Counted from the first letter of the stretch, positions 1 to 12,411 are shown. The stretch is DNA of 64,000 bases from Bathynomus jamesi (GCA_023014485.1 JAJOZX010000484.1:186001-250000); one strand, 5' to 3'. The notes: generated from the sequence alone by a model not told the origin. Made by a program: numbers and translations.

Positions 1-530
1 CCTTGAGTTGATTTATTATTTCTAAACAGTCTACATCTCCAGATGGCTCCTTAAATTGTGAGTCAGAAATCTCTTTTCCTGCAACTGTTTCCATTCTCTT
101 CTTAACTGTCTCTGTCACCTTGCTTAGTTTTTTAGCTCCATATGACTTTTGCTCTACAAGCTTTCTCTTTTTTATGGGTGATTCACCAATTGAAACAAAA
201 GAAGCATTCAAAGTACACATCTCATGGTTTTGCTCTGAAGTTGATGCATCACTATTGTCAACATTTTCAATTTTCTCAAGATCTTCAGGTGGTTCACTAC
301 TACAAGAAATCATCATTTATGTCTGAATTCAAAGTGCCTATTCCTTTCTCAGGCAAGGACTCAAGATGTTCTCTACACTGCTTACAAAGTCTGTGATGTA
401 GTGTTAAGTGCAGATCGGGAAACTTATTTACAAGTTCCTGTGGTACAATTCTCAAACTCTTCTTTCGACACTGACCTTTGTGACGCAGCAAAGGATCAGC
501 ACACTTCTGTTTCAGTTTTAAATGTTCCAT
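1..530 (-). pseudogene. Sola-like transposase, N-terminal part
   Basis: The reading frame begins at the ATG at 528-530 and encodes an N-terminal Cys/His-rich stretch (CADPLLRHKGQC, then CKQC further on) shared with the gene at 9566. It breaks near 303-306, where two bases present in the other copy (its TTCTTC stretch near 9787-9793) are missing. Downstream of that break this copy keeps the run of four A (complement of 74-77) that the other copy has lost, so its frame is open there. The protein continues beyond position 1. Confidence 0.7.
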
Positions 531-1395
531 GTTTGTACTCTGAAATCACAAAAGCACAAAGAAAATCCTGAAAAGAAAACAATGAACAATTAATGAATTA
601 TTAAATAAATTTTTATACATGTATTTAGTAAAAATAAATTAACTTTAACTTGAAGTCAGGAGTCAACTCTGTAAAGTTGACAGTACTTATATACTAGTTG
701 GGCCTTTGGATCAGCGCTACTCCAGTAGATTTGGGGCTGTCGAGGGGTTTAACCCTGGTTGTCTTTTAAAAGACTTCTTTTGGCACAGGTCACAAAAAGG
801 TTTTTGAACTAATAATGTTAAGTTGAACTAAGTCTTCACTGACACTATATCAGAACAGAACTTTTAAATAAATGAACTGACAAAAAAAATCTAAAATTGA
901 AGAATGATGCCAACTTCATTTATTTTTTATACATTGAACTAGTTATCAGCCACTTACAGCTTCTTGGGATTTTGTTGTACATGACTCAAGGTATTAATGT
1001 AAAAAAATTGAATTTTTTAGGAGAAGGTATTTTTTTTTTATTCAAGGTCAAAGGTCAACTTTTGAAGGGATTTTTTTATTTTTCACAGTAGAGATATTTA
1101 ACAAGAGACAATAAACAAGGGGCTACTAAAGAGCTTTAAAATGAGACCAAAATCAATGCTCTAGCTTTAATAGTGTTTTAGTTACACCGTTTTGAAAATA
1201 GTCATTTAACGCAAAAAAGGTCAAAATGTCACAACTTTGTGACCTTGTATCTCAGTAACCAAAGGTCAGTCAGCTCTAATAATTTGGGAATTTAAGTTTG
1301 GCATGTATATCTGCTATTGTGCCAAGTATGAGCAAAATTGAAAGGGGTGAGTGCCAAAAGTGCCATTTTGTGGCTGAGTTGACATGGAATGACCC
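1..1395 (-). mobile_element. Sola-like DNA transposon, 5' part, cut by window edge
   Basis: The complement of 1-1395 is nearly identical to 8701-10097, the left part of the complete copy at 8701-12885. The outer end, at 1395, reads GGGTCATTCCATGTC on the minus strand. The terminal repeat occupies about 917-1395, and the start of the transposase lies at 1-530. The element runs off the left edge, so its other end and target duplication cannot be seen. Family assignment is inferred from the complete copy. Confidence 0.75.
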
Positions 1396-1655
1396 ATGCT
1401 GTACTATACTGTCGATGCGTCGTACTGTGCTAGTACAGAACGTGTATTAAACCAGTAAAAGTATTTACATTTTTATATTTTGAGTATTTAAATACATTGT
1501 ATTTAAATACTCATTAAAGTATTTAAATACTATATTTAAATACATGAAAAACAATGTATTTATAAATACAGTTCTAATTACACAAATGTATTTAAATACG
1601 TATTTAAATACAAATGTATTTAAATACAAATGTATTTAAATACTGCCCAGCTCTG
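1396..1655 (-). mobile_element. hAT-type element terminus with GTATTTAAATAC repeats
   Basis: The minus strand starts CAGAGCTGGGCAGTATTTAA at 1655, a typical hAT terminus, followed by several copies of the palindrome GTATTTAAATAC down to about 1470. The rest of the element would lie to the left and is replaced by the Sola-like copy, whose end at 1395 abuts it. No transposase is visible in this piece. From 1656 to 2180 I see only AT-rich sequence without a recognisable feature. Confidence 0.5.
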
Positions 1656-2180
1656 CCAACACAGTACTACAGATCACACACTGTGGATGTTCAGTTTCAT
1701 TTTTCGTGATGGATATGAATCCATACTTAATATAGTCATCGTTGTAGGACCTTTTCTTACTCATCTTGAGCAGCACTAAGATGACTAAGATTCACACACG
1801 AACACACCAACACTTCGCTGAAGCCAGAGGCCAGGGTTGTCAGATTTGAATGATGAAAAGTAGCAAAAGCAAATACAAAAAGTAACAAATCTAAATAATA
1901 AGTAGCCCAATTTATAAAATGCATAATTTATGTAAGAAAATAAAAGAAAATATAAGAATAAAAGAAAAATTTATGTACACAAATATAATCTGACATTAAA
2001 ATACTCGTTAATATTACATTCCACATATTTCTAAATTTAGGACCAGCGTGATGGCAACAGTCCCGTACGTTGCGCATAGTTTTCCATAAAAATGCGATAA
2101 GTTTTAGATTTTATCAATTCACATCCTCCTTAGATTTCAAGATTACTCGATTTTTGGAAATGTTTAAAGTTCTAAAACAT

Positions 2181-2251
2181 GCTTCTGCGACCCCCGATGA
2201 ATTGCTTTACGACCCCTCTGGGGGTCGCGACCCACCGTTTGGGAAATACTG
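2181..2251 (-). mobile_element. hAT-type terminus fragment
   Basis: The complement begins CAGTATTTCCCAAACGGTGG at 2251 and continues into an imperfect palindrome of GGGTCGCGACCC type, as in many hAT/Charlie-like ends. It abuts the hAT coding remnant at 2252. Only this end is visible. Confidence 0.4.
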
Positions 2252-2412
2252 CTTTAGTAGATGCTGCTCAAATAGTTTCTACCCTTCCTCCAACTCAAGT
2301 CAGAGTGGAGAGGCTCTTTTCATCTATGCACTTCATTCTCAATGATTTGAGGTCATCTTTGTTGGAAACCTCCTTGAATAATTTGCTTATGAAGTATGAT
2401 GGACTTAACTGA
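2252..2412 (+). pseudogene. hAT transposase C-terminal (dimerisation) fragment
   Basis: About 50 codons ending at the stop at 2410-2412 carry the hAT dimerisation signature: the block LPPTQVRVERLFSSMHFILN, then a segment with the DLRSSLLE motif. In hAT transposases this C-terminal region mediates dimerisation and follows the catalytic core. Everything upstream of it is lost, so this is a relic. Confidence 0.65.
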
Positions 2413-3098
2413 AGTGATGCTTTTTCTAATTTCAGTTAAATGATTTAAACTTTTTTTTTTACAAGTGATGAAGAGGGTTATAAGTTTTATTTAGTTGCCA
2501 TATGCATATATAAGAAATAGCTAGTATTTAATTTTGGCAATATTAAAGATAGATTTCAGTGATCAGATTAAAATTTTTTTTTCAATTATGCATAAAAATA
2601 GTATTTCATTTTTGTAGTAGTAAAAGATTTTAGATGTATAAAGTGTTTAGACCCTATATATATTAGCCAATATCACAACTAGTACCAATACTATTTTGGA
2701 AAGTTGACATAAATACCAGTACCAGTACCAATTGAGTTAAAAATTATCATACCAATAGCAGTACCAGTATCATTTATATTTCTGTTTTTGTTTGGAATGT
2801 TCAGAAAGGGAAAGGTAAATGAGTTTCACTGATATATGTTATAAAAACTATGATTGTGATTTGTGCTGTTACTCTAGTCTAAGTAGTCTCACAAATATTC
2901 ATCTAAAGTTAATAAATTTACTTCTGCAAAGTTTCATATTTATTGTACTACAATACAATATATGATCAGGTTTGACCAAAAACAAGAAATTAGGCTCCAG
3001 TAAGGTCTGGAATAGTTTCTTCTTGCCAAAATTAGGATGGTGTAAAATTTTCTACTAGGCAAACATATTATTTACCCCTGTGCTGGTACCCAGCCCTG
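2252..3098 (+). mobile_element. hAT element, 3' half
   Basis: A hAT C-terminal coding remnant (2252-2412) is followed by non-coding sequence rich in TACCAGTACCAG motifs (2640-2780) and ends TACCCAGCCCTG at 3098. The complement of that end, CAGGGCTGGGTACCAG, is a standard hAT terminus. The 5' half is missing, and the piece starts against the unrelated terminus at 2251. No target duplication can be paired. From 3099 to 3231 nothing else is recognisable. Confidence 0.5.
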
Positions 3099-3626
3099 GT
3101 GGAGGCCTAGGTTAATCAGGCCAAAAAAACTGGGCTTGCACTGAATGTGAACCCCCTAGATCTCTCTAAATACAAAGTTAAATTAAGCTTAAAGCTTAGG
3201 AATTGAGTTACCGGTATTTATACTTTAATAATAGGGATGGGGGAATAATCATACCTAATGACTCTTTTTGGAAATTGCCAAGAAGATGAGTGGTTTCTAT
3301 GGCCATTTTTGCTGCTGAATAAGAATCTGGCTGATTCTTGGACCTAAAATGAAGTTTTGACCTGGTTCAGTGGGATTTTTTCAAAATGGTGGGCAAAAAA
3401 ATAGTTCTCTTTTTGATGCTTAAGAAAACCACTACCTCTCATGTGTAATATGTCTTTTCATCTGTTTTCAGGGTCGCTCAAGTTGAAAATAAATAAATCG
3501 GAGACATTCGATACATGGTTTAGCAGTTATAGGCAAAAAATGGAAAAGAAAGGTATTATTTTATTGAAAAAATCATGTACAGAAGAAACACAAGGTATTC
3601 ATATCAGTTCCATGATGTAATTCAAA

Positions 3627-5638
3627 TCATGAAATCATATTTACAACATTGTTCAATACACTATCAATATCACTAGTAATATTGTCCTTTGGTCGAAAGA
3701 CATTCTTAATAGAATTTCTCAGTTCATCTACACTAAATTTTTCCATTTTGAATTTCCCATCTCTCACTTTAACACGTCTCATTTGACAAATATCTGGTGC
3801 GATGGTGAGTATCAAATAGGCAATTTCTGTGAGGAACTGCTTTTCATTCAGTTTGTACAGAGCATCCAGGTTGTTTGGTGTCATAGGGCCTCCCTGTTTC
3901 TTGCAGTTTTCCAAAGCCACCAATATTTTGCCAGCTTTTTAAATTTTGAGCTCTTCTTTTTTCAGTAGAGATAATTTCTTTGCAGCATGCACAGTAGCTA
4001 GAAAATCTCCCTCTAATTTCTTCACTTTCTTGACTTTTTCTGAGCCCCTGGCCCATTTCCAGGATGCCTTCCTATCCTCAAGAGACTTTGATTCAAACAA
4101 AGTCTATTAGAAGTCTGTTAGTCACAATAACATTTTTTCTCAAGTGTGTTTGAATGGATGTGCTACCACCACTGGCCCTGATTCAGTTGTCAAGTTTTGA
4201 ACATTCTGATTTGCATCCTAAATTTGTCAAGGGCATACATCAAGTCTGGATTAGCATCATTGTCTGATCTTGTTAAATAGTCCATACAAGACAGCTGATT
4301 ATTTACAGTATCAATGACTTCCTCTACTAGAGCTTCAAGTTTATCTTTACTAGATCTGGCTTGTTCCTTCCCTACAGCCAGCCATCAAGTCATTCAATTC
4401 AACCATTTTACCTTCAAAGAAACGTTTTACTCCAAACCAAGTTCTTTCACTTTTCTCATTACCCTTCTTGTCAATTCCAAGAAGCTCCATCATAGGGAAA
4501 ATCATCAATTCACCCATCATTGTGTAAATTTGGGAACAACACATGAACCATTGACTTTGGATGAAAGTTGATACTGTGAGAACTAGCTTGTTACTGTTGA
4601 CATCTACTACGGCATCAAAGAAAGCTTCGATGGAGTTTCGCCTTGCCATGTATTCTTTTGCTAACTCAGTGATTCTACCAAACTGGTTTGCCATGAATCC
4701 TTTGAATCCATCACATTTGAGTCCATTATCTGCCATCCAAGATTTATAGTCATTATATAGGGATAACGAATGGGAGGCGTGGCTACTCAAGTTTTCGTTC
4801 AGACTTTTTTTGCCAGTTCTGATTTTCATTGTTGGAAATGCAGCTTCTTGTTCTTTACTCTTCTCCTTGCTTAGGTCTTCTTCTGATGAGTGAAGTTTAC
4901 AATCAGTAGAAGGAACTGTCTTTGCCATCGTTGGTTTTTCAAAGCTCTGATTGTTTTCAGAATCAACTGAAGTTGCTAACATTTCAATAATTTCTGATCC
5001 CTCTAGCTACCTTTGCTCTCTCAAGTTGCTTTTGCTTTTTCTCCACTGATCTTTCACAAGTTTCTTTCCTCTTTGTCTGTCTCGCCCAATCTTTTGGTAC
5101 TGCATTTGTACATATGGCCTTATACGCACCAAAGCAATTATCCCAATAAAAGTCTTATCCTCTTTAGTCATTTTGACCCCAAATTCTTCTGCAAGTTTTG
5201 TTTTGTAATCCTCATCATCAGTTCTAATGTAGGCATTCTTAGTGAGCTGATCATTAAAGCCACTCACTTTTTGGTATGATGCAACACTTTTAGGTTTTTG
5301 TTGGCAGCGTTCATTCTTTCTCAGTTTGTTAAAATGTTCATAATCATCTCTCATTTTTTTTTTGCCACTGTTTTTTCATGCATGGGATAGACAGTTTTAT
5401 TAATCCAATCTTGTCTTAGTTCATTTGCAACTATCTTGCTGGCATCATCTTGAGTCATTGACTTTTTCTGTCCTTTTACTTCTTTTTTGCAAAGTGTAAG
5501 CATCCTACCAATCACAACTGTCCTTGGTAGCAACTTTCCAGTCAGTTTAAATCCATCCACTTTTGTGTAGGTTTCCCCCAAAAGTTCTTTTCTGGTGGCA
5601 CTGTGTGATTTCCTTTCACCATCCATCATCATTACCAA
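3627..5638 (-). pseudogene. Broken transposon protein of TAGGG-end element
   Basis: Four minus-strand reading segments in sequence (5638-5351, 5354-5007, 4982-4350 and 4056-3627) cover one protein of roughly 650 residues. The N-terminal part resembles the start of the proteins at 28118 and 38700 (VIGRMLTLC, then a DEDYKTKLAEEFGVKMT block). The middle has the blocks GFKGFMANQFGRITELAKEY and FFDAVVDVNSNKLVLTVSTF, and the C-terminus has MTPNNLDALYKLNEKQFLTE. These blocks resemble uncharacterised arthropod repeat proteins I recall. I do not see the HWDGKL or FDTT catalytic-type blocks found in the two related elements, so the DDE core may be lost or this may be a different protein class. Stops and frame changes make it a pseudogene. 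Confidence 0.5.
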
Positions 5639-5750
5639 TCAGCAGTCACTAAGCATTAGGATCTACAAGTACAGTAAAACCCCATTAGTTGGCATATAAC
5701 ACCGAAATATGATAGGTAATACAAATTATAGTCATGCTAGATGCATCATA

Positions 5751-5781
<31 letters not shown>
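5751..5781 (+). repeat. (ATT)n microsatellite
   Basis: About ten ATT units inside the 5' non-coding part of the 3232-6329 element. Nothing else is recognisable from 5640 to 6120. Confidence 0.9.
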
Positions 5782-5783
<2 letters not shown>

Positions 5784-7164
5784 AGTAGATTATATCAAAT
5801 ATTGTATTTGATAATTATTTACTATTATTATTAAAAGTAAATTAGCACAACATTGATAATACAAGAAACCACAAAAAGAAAGCAGCCAAACACCAGAACA
5901 AGCCAATACTAAAGTAAATCTAAATAAAACAACAGTATTATCTATTATGACACACTAGATACTTAACATTGAAGAATGAACATAACCATGATTAAAAATA
6001 TAGCAAACATTTATCAACTAATTACTTTTTTCTATCAGTTATAAAGGTTTGGAGGTGGGAGGCCTCATTCATCCTTTATGTTCGATATGGATTGGGCATT
6101 TTTATGAATTTTTCATTGTCTATCTGCTTAACCACACTCCTAATGTGTCTCATTTGATCATTAAAACAAAAAATAACTTTTTTTTTTTGCTGCCATTTTG
6201 AAAAAAACCCACTGAACCAGGTCAAAAATTCACTTGAAGTCCAAGAACTAGCCAGATTCATATTCAGCAGCCAAAATGGCTATAGAAACCACTCGTCCTA
6301 AAAAAAAATGTTAGATTTCCCTACCCCTAACAATATATACCCCTGGGCCCAAGTGGCTTCATGTTTTCCAAATGAAATGTAATGATTTGATGAACAGGGA
6401 TAGGGTAGATTTAAGTTAAAAAACAGACATTCGGAAGTAGTTAAACATAGTTATAGAGAATTGATTGATAATTTTAAAAAATAGGCAGAGCAAGTATTTT
6501 GTAGTGAGTATTTTCCCAAGGGTTGGAGTAACCCTGGAATTTACTAGTAGAATTTTAGTCTTGAATGATAAAGTAAGGGTGCTCTTTAGCAAAGGGGTTC
6601 AGTTCAGAGATTTGTAGGATAATTTTAATGAAATGAGGGATCTTTACAGTAGGAATGGATTATATTTTAGTAGAGAGGGAACTGTTTTATATGCGAGACT
6701 TTTAGAGGATGATGCAAATTCTTTGGGGTTTTGAAAGATAACTTTAGATTAATAGAGGGCATAAATCATCAGGGTTTATGTAAAGTTAGCATTAATGTTG
6801 GGACAAATCATGTCAAGAATATGCAAAGCTGGGCACAAACCATTAATCCGTTAATCGTTAATTAACGAAGTTAACTTTTTCGTTAATGATTTAACTTTTA
6901 AGTTAACTTTGAAAATCATTATCAGACTAATTAACTTCCGTTACATTTAACTTCCGTTAACTCAAATCCGTTAACCCAAAAAATTCATAAATAAACGTTT
7001 AAAAGTTTCTATTATTTTCAGTGCTGAGCAGGTGCGCAATTAATCCGCCACTGTTAATAGTGATGAACGAATTTCCATTTCCGCAGTGCAAAATCAGGCG
7101 ATATATTTGTTTCCGTCGCCACAATTTGTGTCTTACCAAATATGGTAGTTATTTATGGCATTGG

Positions 7165-7287
7165 TTTGAGCAAAACATGGTTGACTGTAAAATCAGGTGG
7201 AAAGATTTGCCATTTGAGTTGAATGTTTCAACTTCTTTCAAGAAATATCATGAGCATTTTAAGGCACTTTCAATAATATATATGTAA
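7165..7287 (+). pseudogene. hAT transposase N-terminal BED-like finger, degenerate
   Basis: An open segment ending at 7285-7287 reads DCKIRWKDLPFELNVSTSFK and continues to YHEHF. This matches the layout of a BED zinc finger at the start of hAT transposases (C-x2-C, then an LNVSTSNL-like stretch, then H-x-H). The second cysteine appears as arginine here and in the copy at 46748-46850, which also lacks three bases. The larger open frame from 7021 is kept in both copies. Function is unlikely because the finger lacks a ligand. Confidence 0.45.
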
Positions 7288-7674
7288 CAATTACAACAAA
7301 TAACTACATTCGTTTCATTTGCAGTCTGTCTCTTGCGCAACATGTTTGTGCTAGTGAATATTTAAAAATAATCGTTGTCAAGTAAGTCATGTATATTTAT
7401 AATATGTCTGTGAGTACCTTATTAGTAGTCTCCTTGATACATTTCAAGAACCATAAAACTGATCAGGTAAGATTTCAATTCTCATGTCACTTTGATGACA
7501 TAAATTAAGTCAATTGATGTCTTACAATGGGAGCATTTTCACCTTAACCCTTTATGTCCTGGCGGTACTTCTAGGTACCACATCTTTAAAATCTCCATAA
7601 TTATTTTTCTACCCAGTTGATCCTGCCGGTACTTTCAAGTCCCAATGTGAATTAGTTTCTTTATGAGATAATAG

Positions 7675-8243
7675 GCATCGACAAAAGGTTTGGGCCCCTC
7701 CTGGAGGATGATGAATGCCAGCTGGCTGCTGCCTTCCATCCCAGGTTTCGCCTCATCTGGTTGGACAAGTATGACATCACCAAGGTCGCCAGGGTGAGGA
7801 AAAGCATGGAGGGTACAGTCGAGGAGGCCATGAAGCAGCAGTCCAACGAAGTGGGCAGCAATAGTGGAGGCAGCAACAACGAGGAGGAGGAGGAGGATGA
7901 CTTCTTCAGTGCTGTCATCCAGACAAAAGAGAGCAGCAGAAGCCACAGGTCACTCAAGGGCAAGGCCCAGAACTTGTTCAAGACCTGGCTGGAGACCAAC
8001 TCCAAGGACTTGCTGACAGATGCTGCCTTCTTGGGTGAGCAAGTGTTGGTGGACTTGTTCATCAAGTTCAACACAGCCATCCCCTCCAGTGCTGCAGTGG
8101 AGCATTTGTTCTCTATGGGCAAGGACATCCTGAGGGCCAAGAGATCATCCCTGTCTGATGAAAACTTTGATATGCTAATTTTCATGAAGGGCAACATGCA
8201 TCTCATGGACAAAATGGAGAACGAGAAGAAGAGGGAAAATTAA
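7675..8243 (+). pseudogene. hAT transposase C-terminal part
   Basis: An uninterrupted frame of about 190 codons ends at the TAA at 8241-8243. It contains QLAAAFHPRFRLIWLD, an acidic run (EEEEEDDFF), and the hAT dimerisation block NTAIPSSAAVEHLFSMGKDI followed by an AKRSSLSDENFDML motif. The catalytic core between this and the BED-like finger is absent, so the element would need a transposase supplied in trans. This C-terminus is much better preserved than the rest of the element. Confidence 0.75.
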
Positions 8244-9565
8244 ATTATATATATATATTGTGTTTTTCATTTTTTTTATAATAAAAGTTAACGTTAACGG
8301 TTTATCGGTAACTTCCATTACATGTTTAACGAATTAACGGATTAACGGTTAACAAAGTTAACTTTTTGGTTAACGGATTAGCGGTTAACGAAGTTAACTT
8401 TTTGGTTAACAGTGCCCACCACTGAGAATATGCATATCAGCAATCAAGCTATTTAGTGAAACAGTTAAAACTGAGGGTGTTAAAGTGTTTTTACACAAAT
8501 GCAGAGAGTTAGAAATAAGAGAAATGAATTATTTAATTACATCGTTTAGTGAGAATCTGGATTCAATGACACTAGAACAGAGTATGAATGGAATGTATAT
8601 TTATCAGAGAATGAATAGGCTGGGGAGGGGTGGGGGTTGGTCTTGTACATTAAGATTGATGTAACTTCAGTTCAGAATGATAGTATTAAATTAGACAACA
8701 GGGTCATTCCATGTCAACTCAGCCACAAAATGGCACTTTTTGCACTCACCCCTTTCAATTTTGCTCATACTTGGCACAATAGCAGATATACATGCCAAAC
8801 TTAAATTCCCAAATTATTAGAGCTGACTGACCTTTGGTTACTGAGATACAAGGTCACAAAGTTGTGACATTTTGACCTTTTTTGCGTTAAATGACTATTT
8901 TCAAAACGGTGTAACTAAAAAACTATTAAAGCTAGAGCATTGATTTTGGTCTCATTTTAAAGCTCTTTAGTAGCCCCTTGTTTATTGTCTATTGTTAAAT
9001 ATCTCTACTGTGAAAAATAAAAAAATCCCTTCAAAAGTTGACCTTTGACCTTGAATAAAAAAAAAATACCTTCTCCTAAAAAATTCAATTTTTTTACATT
9101 AATACCTTGAGTCATGTACAACAAAATCCCAAGAAGCTGTAAGTGGCTGATAACTAGTTCAATGTATAAAAAATAAATGAAGTTGGTATCATTCTTCAAT
9201 TTTAGATTTTTTTTGTCAGTTCATTTATTTAAAAGTTCTGTTCTGATATAGTGTCAGTGAAGACTTAGTTCAACTTAACATTATTAGTTCAAAAACCTTT
9301 TTGTGACCTGTGCCAAAAGAAGTCTTTTAAAAGACAACCAGGGTTAAACCCCTCGACAGCCCCAAATCTACTGGAGTAGCGCTGATCCAAAGGCCCAACT
9401 AGTATATAAGTACTGTCAACTTTACAGAGTTGACTCCTGACTTCAAGTTAAAGTTAATTTATTTTTACTAAATACATGTATAAAAATTTATTTAATAATT
9501 CATTAATTGTTCATTGTTTTCTTTTCAGGATTTTCTTTGTGTTTTTGTGATTTCAGAGTACAAAC

Positions 9566-12163
9566 ATGGGACATTTAAAACTGAAACAGAAGTGTGCTGA
9601 TCCTTTGCTGCGTCACAAAGGTCAGTGTCGAAAGAAGAGTTTGAGAATTGTACCACAGGAACTTGTAAATAAGTTTCCCGATCTGCACTTAACACTACAT
9701 CACAGACTTTGTAAGCAGTGTAGAGAACATCTTGAGTCCTTGCCTGAGAAAGGAATAGGCACTTTGAATTCAGACATAAATGATGATTCTTCTTGTAGTA
9801 GTGAACCACCTGAAGATCTTGAGAAAATTGAAAATGTTGACAATAGTGATGCATCAACTTCAGAGCAAAACCATGAGATGTGTACTTTGAATGCTTCTTT
9901 TGTTTCAATTGGTGAATCACCCATAAAAAAGAGAAAGCTTGTAGAGCAAAAGTCATATGGAGCTAAAAAACTAAGCAAGGTGACAGAGACAGTTAAGAAG
10001 AGAATGGAAACAGTTGCAGGAAAGAGATTTCTGACTCACAATTTAAGGAGCCATCTGGAGATGTAGACTGTTTAGAAATAATAAATCAACTCAAGGAAAA
10101 ATTCAAAAATGAAAATACTAAAAGAAGTGATAAAATAAAAATCCTCACTGTATTGCCCAAAAGTTGGAGCATTAGGAAAATTGCTTCAGAATTTAACACA
10201 ACAAGGCATACAGCATCTATTGCTAAAAAAATAGTTGAAGAAAAAGGTGTCCTTTCAGACCCAAATCCAAAGGGTGGGAAAAGAATTAAACAGGATACTG
10301 TTGACGCTATTAAAGCATTTTATCTTTCAGAAGACATCAGTAGAACAATGCCAGGAAAGAAAGACTATTGTAGTATCATTGACAATGAAAGAGGAAGGAT
10401 ACATTTGCAAAAGCATCTTTTACTTTGCAATTTAAAAGAAGCCTATCATATTTTCAAAGAAAGAAATCCTTTGGTTAAGGTGGGATTCAGTAAATTTGCA
10501 GAATTGCGTCCAAAGCAGTGTGTTATTGCTGGAGCAACAGGAACTCACTCAGTATGTGTCTGTACAATTCATCAGAATGCCAAACTTATGTTTGTAGGAG
10601 CTGAATTAGAAAAACTAACTGCAAATGATGACACACCTATTAAGAATGTACGTCATTGTGTTGCCTTTATGGAATGCAATCCTGCCTCACAGAAATGCTG
10701 CCTCAGACAATGTGAACAATGTGGAGATCCATCAGATTTAAAAAACAGACTACTGGACATATTTACAAACAACTTCATTGATATCATAAATTTTAAAAAG
10801 TGGACCAATACAGATCGGTCAAATCTTGAATCAGTAGAACTGAATACAGATGAATATATTGACCAATTCTGTAACCAACTGAAAGAATACCAGATACATG
10901 ACTTCAAGACAAAGATGCAAGCAACTTATTACCGTGAAACAAAAATGTCTTTGAAAGATGGTGAGGTCCTTGCTGTGTGTGATTTTGCTGAAAATTATTC
11001 CTTTATTCTTCAAGATGAGGTTCAGAGCTTTCACTGGAACAATGAGATGGCTACTCTACATCCATTTGTTATTTACTATAAAAAGGAAGATGAGATTGCT
11101 CACCTTAGCTTTGTTATTATTTCAGAGTGTAACATCCATAACACAGTTGCTGTACATTTGTTTCAAAAGCATCTGATAAAATTCCTAAAAGATAATATCT
11201 CATCCATCGGTTCCATCCACAAAATAATTTACTTTTCAGATGGGTGTGCAGGACAGTATAAGAACTGCAAAAACTTTTTGAATCTTTGCCATCACAGAGA
11301 TGATTTTGGAATTGAGGCAGAATGGAATTTTTTTGCAACAAGTCATGGAAAGGGACCCTGTGATGGTGTTGGAGGCACAGTTAAGAGATTAGCTGCAAAA
11401 GCTAGTCTACAACGACCTTATGATGAACAGATCCTTACTGCAGAACAGTTATATACATTTGCAAGTGAAAATATTGTAAATATAAAATGTCATTTTTCAA
11501 CCAATAAAGAGCATGAAGAGGAAAGCCAACTTCTCCAAGAAAGACACTCAACTGCAAGGACTATTGCTGGTACACAGAAATTACACCATTTACAGCCAGT
11601 TTCATTGACTTCTCTTAAGGTTAAACATTATTCATTATCAGATTATTCAAATATTGAGAAAGTTACTGAAAAGGAAGAAGTTGTGACTGAGGAGAAAATA
11701 CATGGTTTTGTTACTGCTGCATATGATGGCCATTGGTGGGTGGCATATGTGCTGGAAAAGATACCAGAGAATAGAGAAGTAAAAGTCACATTCCTTCATC
11801 CTCATGGCCCAAACCCATCATTTGTGTCGACCAGATGAATTAATCTTACCATATTCAGATATTCTAACACAAGTTGAGGCATCTACTACTAATGGACGAA
11901 CATACAGGATTTGCAAAGAAGTTACTTTGAAGGCATCCAAAGCTTTGGCAGATCTACAGCACAGAAAGGTAAGAATTCAAAATTAAAATGGTCATGTAAC
12001 TATATATACACTGCATACATTTTAAGTTGTGATAAATGGAAATCAATGAGCACTATACCTATACATATTGTATGTACATTTTAATATGTTACTTGTATTT
12101 GTTAATTAGGTAGCTATCTAGGTATACATTAAAAATTGTTTTCTCTTCTAGAAATCACAATAA
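9566..12163 (+). pseudogene. Sola-like transposase, two frame breaks
   Basis: The ATG at 9566 starts a frame that ends at 10066 because one A is missing from a run at about 10019-10022; the copy at 66-78 has four A there and stays open. Coding resumes as a frame running to 11838 with a helix-turn-helix-like segment (IRKIASEFNTTRHTAS), a Cys cluster (10680-10730) and the conserved core: VCDFAENYSFI (about 10975), YFSDGCAGQYKN (about 11235) and WNFFATSHGKGPCDGVGG (about 11325). The aspartates in DFAENY and SDG are candidate metal ligands. A second shift near 11823-11828 moves the C-terminus to the frame ending at 11968. A GTAAGA donor at 11969 and a TTCTCTTCTAG acceptor ending at 12151 would join it to a last exon of three codons and a TAA (12161-12163). 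A 5' acceptor TTTTCAG ends near 9528. Confidence 0.75.
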
Positions 12164-12411
12164 ATTGGGTGGCCCACAAGAATCTTGTCAACTACTGAAA
12201 ACCATCACATACATGTGAGGTGGGTAAAGAACAAATATTTAAAAATAAGCATTTGCTTGTTTGTAGAAGGCTGCAGATAGTATGTAGATATGGGTTGTAT
12301 TTGTAAGAGATTGAGCTGACCTTAGACAAAAATGGTTACTGACATACAAGGTCACAAAGTCATGACTTTTTGACAATTTTTGTATAAAATGACTTTTTTC
12401 AAAATGTTGCT

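Larger units (their letters stand above)
3232..6329 (-). mobile_element. 3.1 kb DNA transposon with TAGGG termini
   Basis: Inverted repeats of about 200 bp lie at 3232-3440 and 6120-6329. The outermost bases are TAGGGATGGGGGA on the left and TAGGGGTAGGGAAA in the complement on the right, and a block with GTTTTGACCTGGTTCAGTGG (about 3355) recurs inverted at about 6200-6225. Minus-strand coding lies between them at 3627-5638. No convincing 8 bp target duplication was found (flanks tttaataa and acaatata). The terminal TAGGG links it to the elements at 24379, 38397 and 59586. Confidence 0.65.
6824..8424 (+). mobile_element. hAT transposon, 1.6 kb, GTTAAC-rich ends
   Basis: The termini are CAAAGCTGGGCAC on the left and CAGTGGTGGGCAC in the complement on the right, flanked by a perfect 8 bp target duplication AGAATATG (6816-6823 and 8425-8432). 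Both subterminal regions are dense in GTTAAC and TTAACG motifs (6840-6975, 8285-8410), a plausible array of transposase-binding sites. Coding remnants lie at 7165-7287 and 7675-8243. A deletion derivative sits at 46390-47354. Confidence 0.85.

Noticed and set aside
897..1091. Conserved 64-codon ORFs in three places (897, 9005 minus, 12420 region)
   Set aside because: They lie inside the long terminal repeats of the Sola-like element; conservation follows from repeat identity.
3223..6337. 8 bp target duplication for the 3232-6329 element
   Set aside because: The flanks tttaataa and acaatata do not match well enough to claim one.
7612..7640. Resemblance to the 5' start of 18S rRNA (GTTGATCCTGCCGGTA)
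   Set aside because: The match covers only about 16 bases and stops at once on both sides; it is inside the hAT element.
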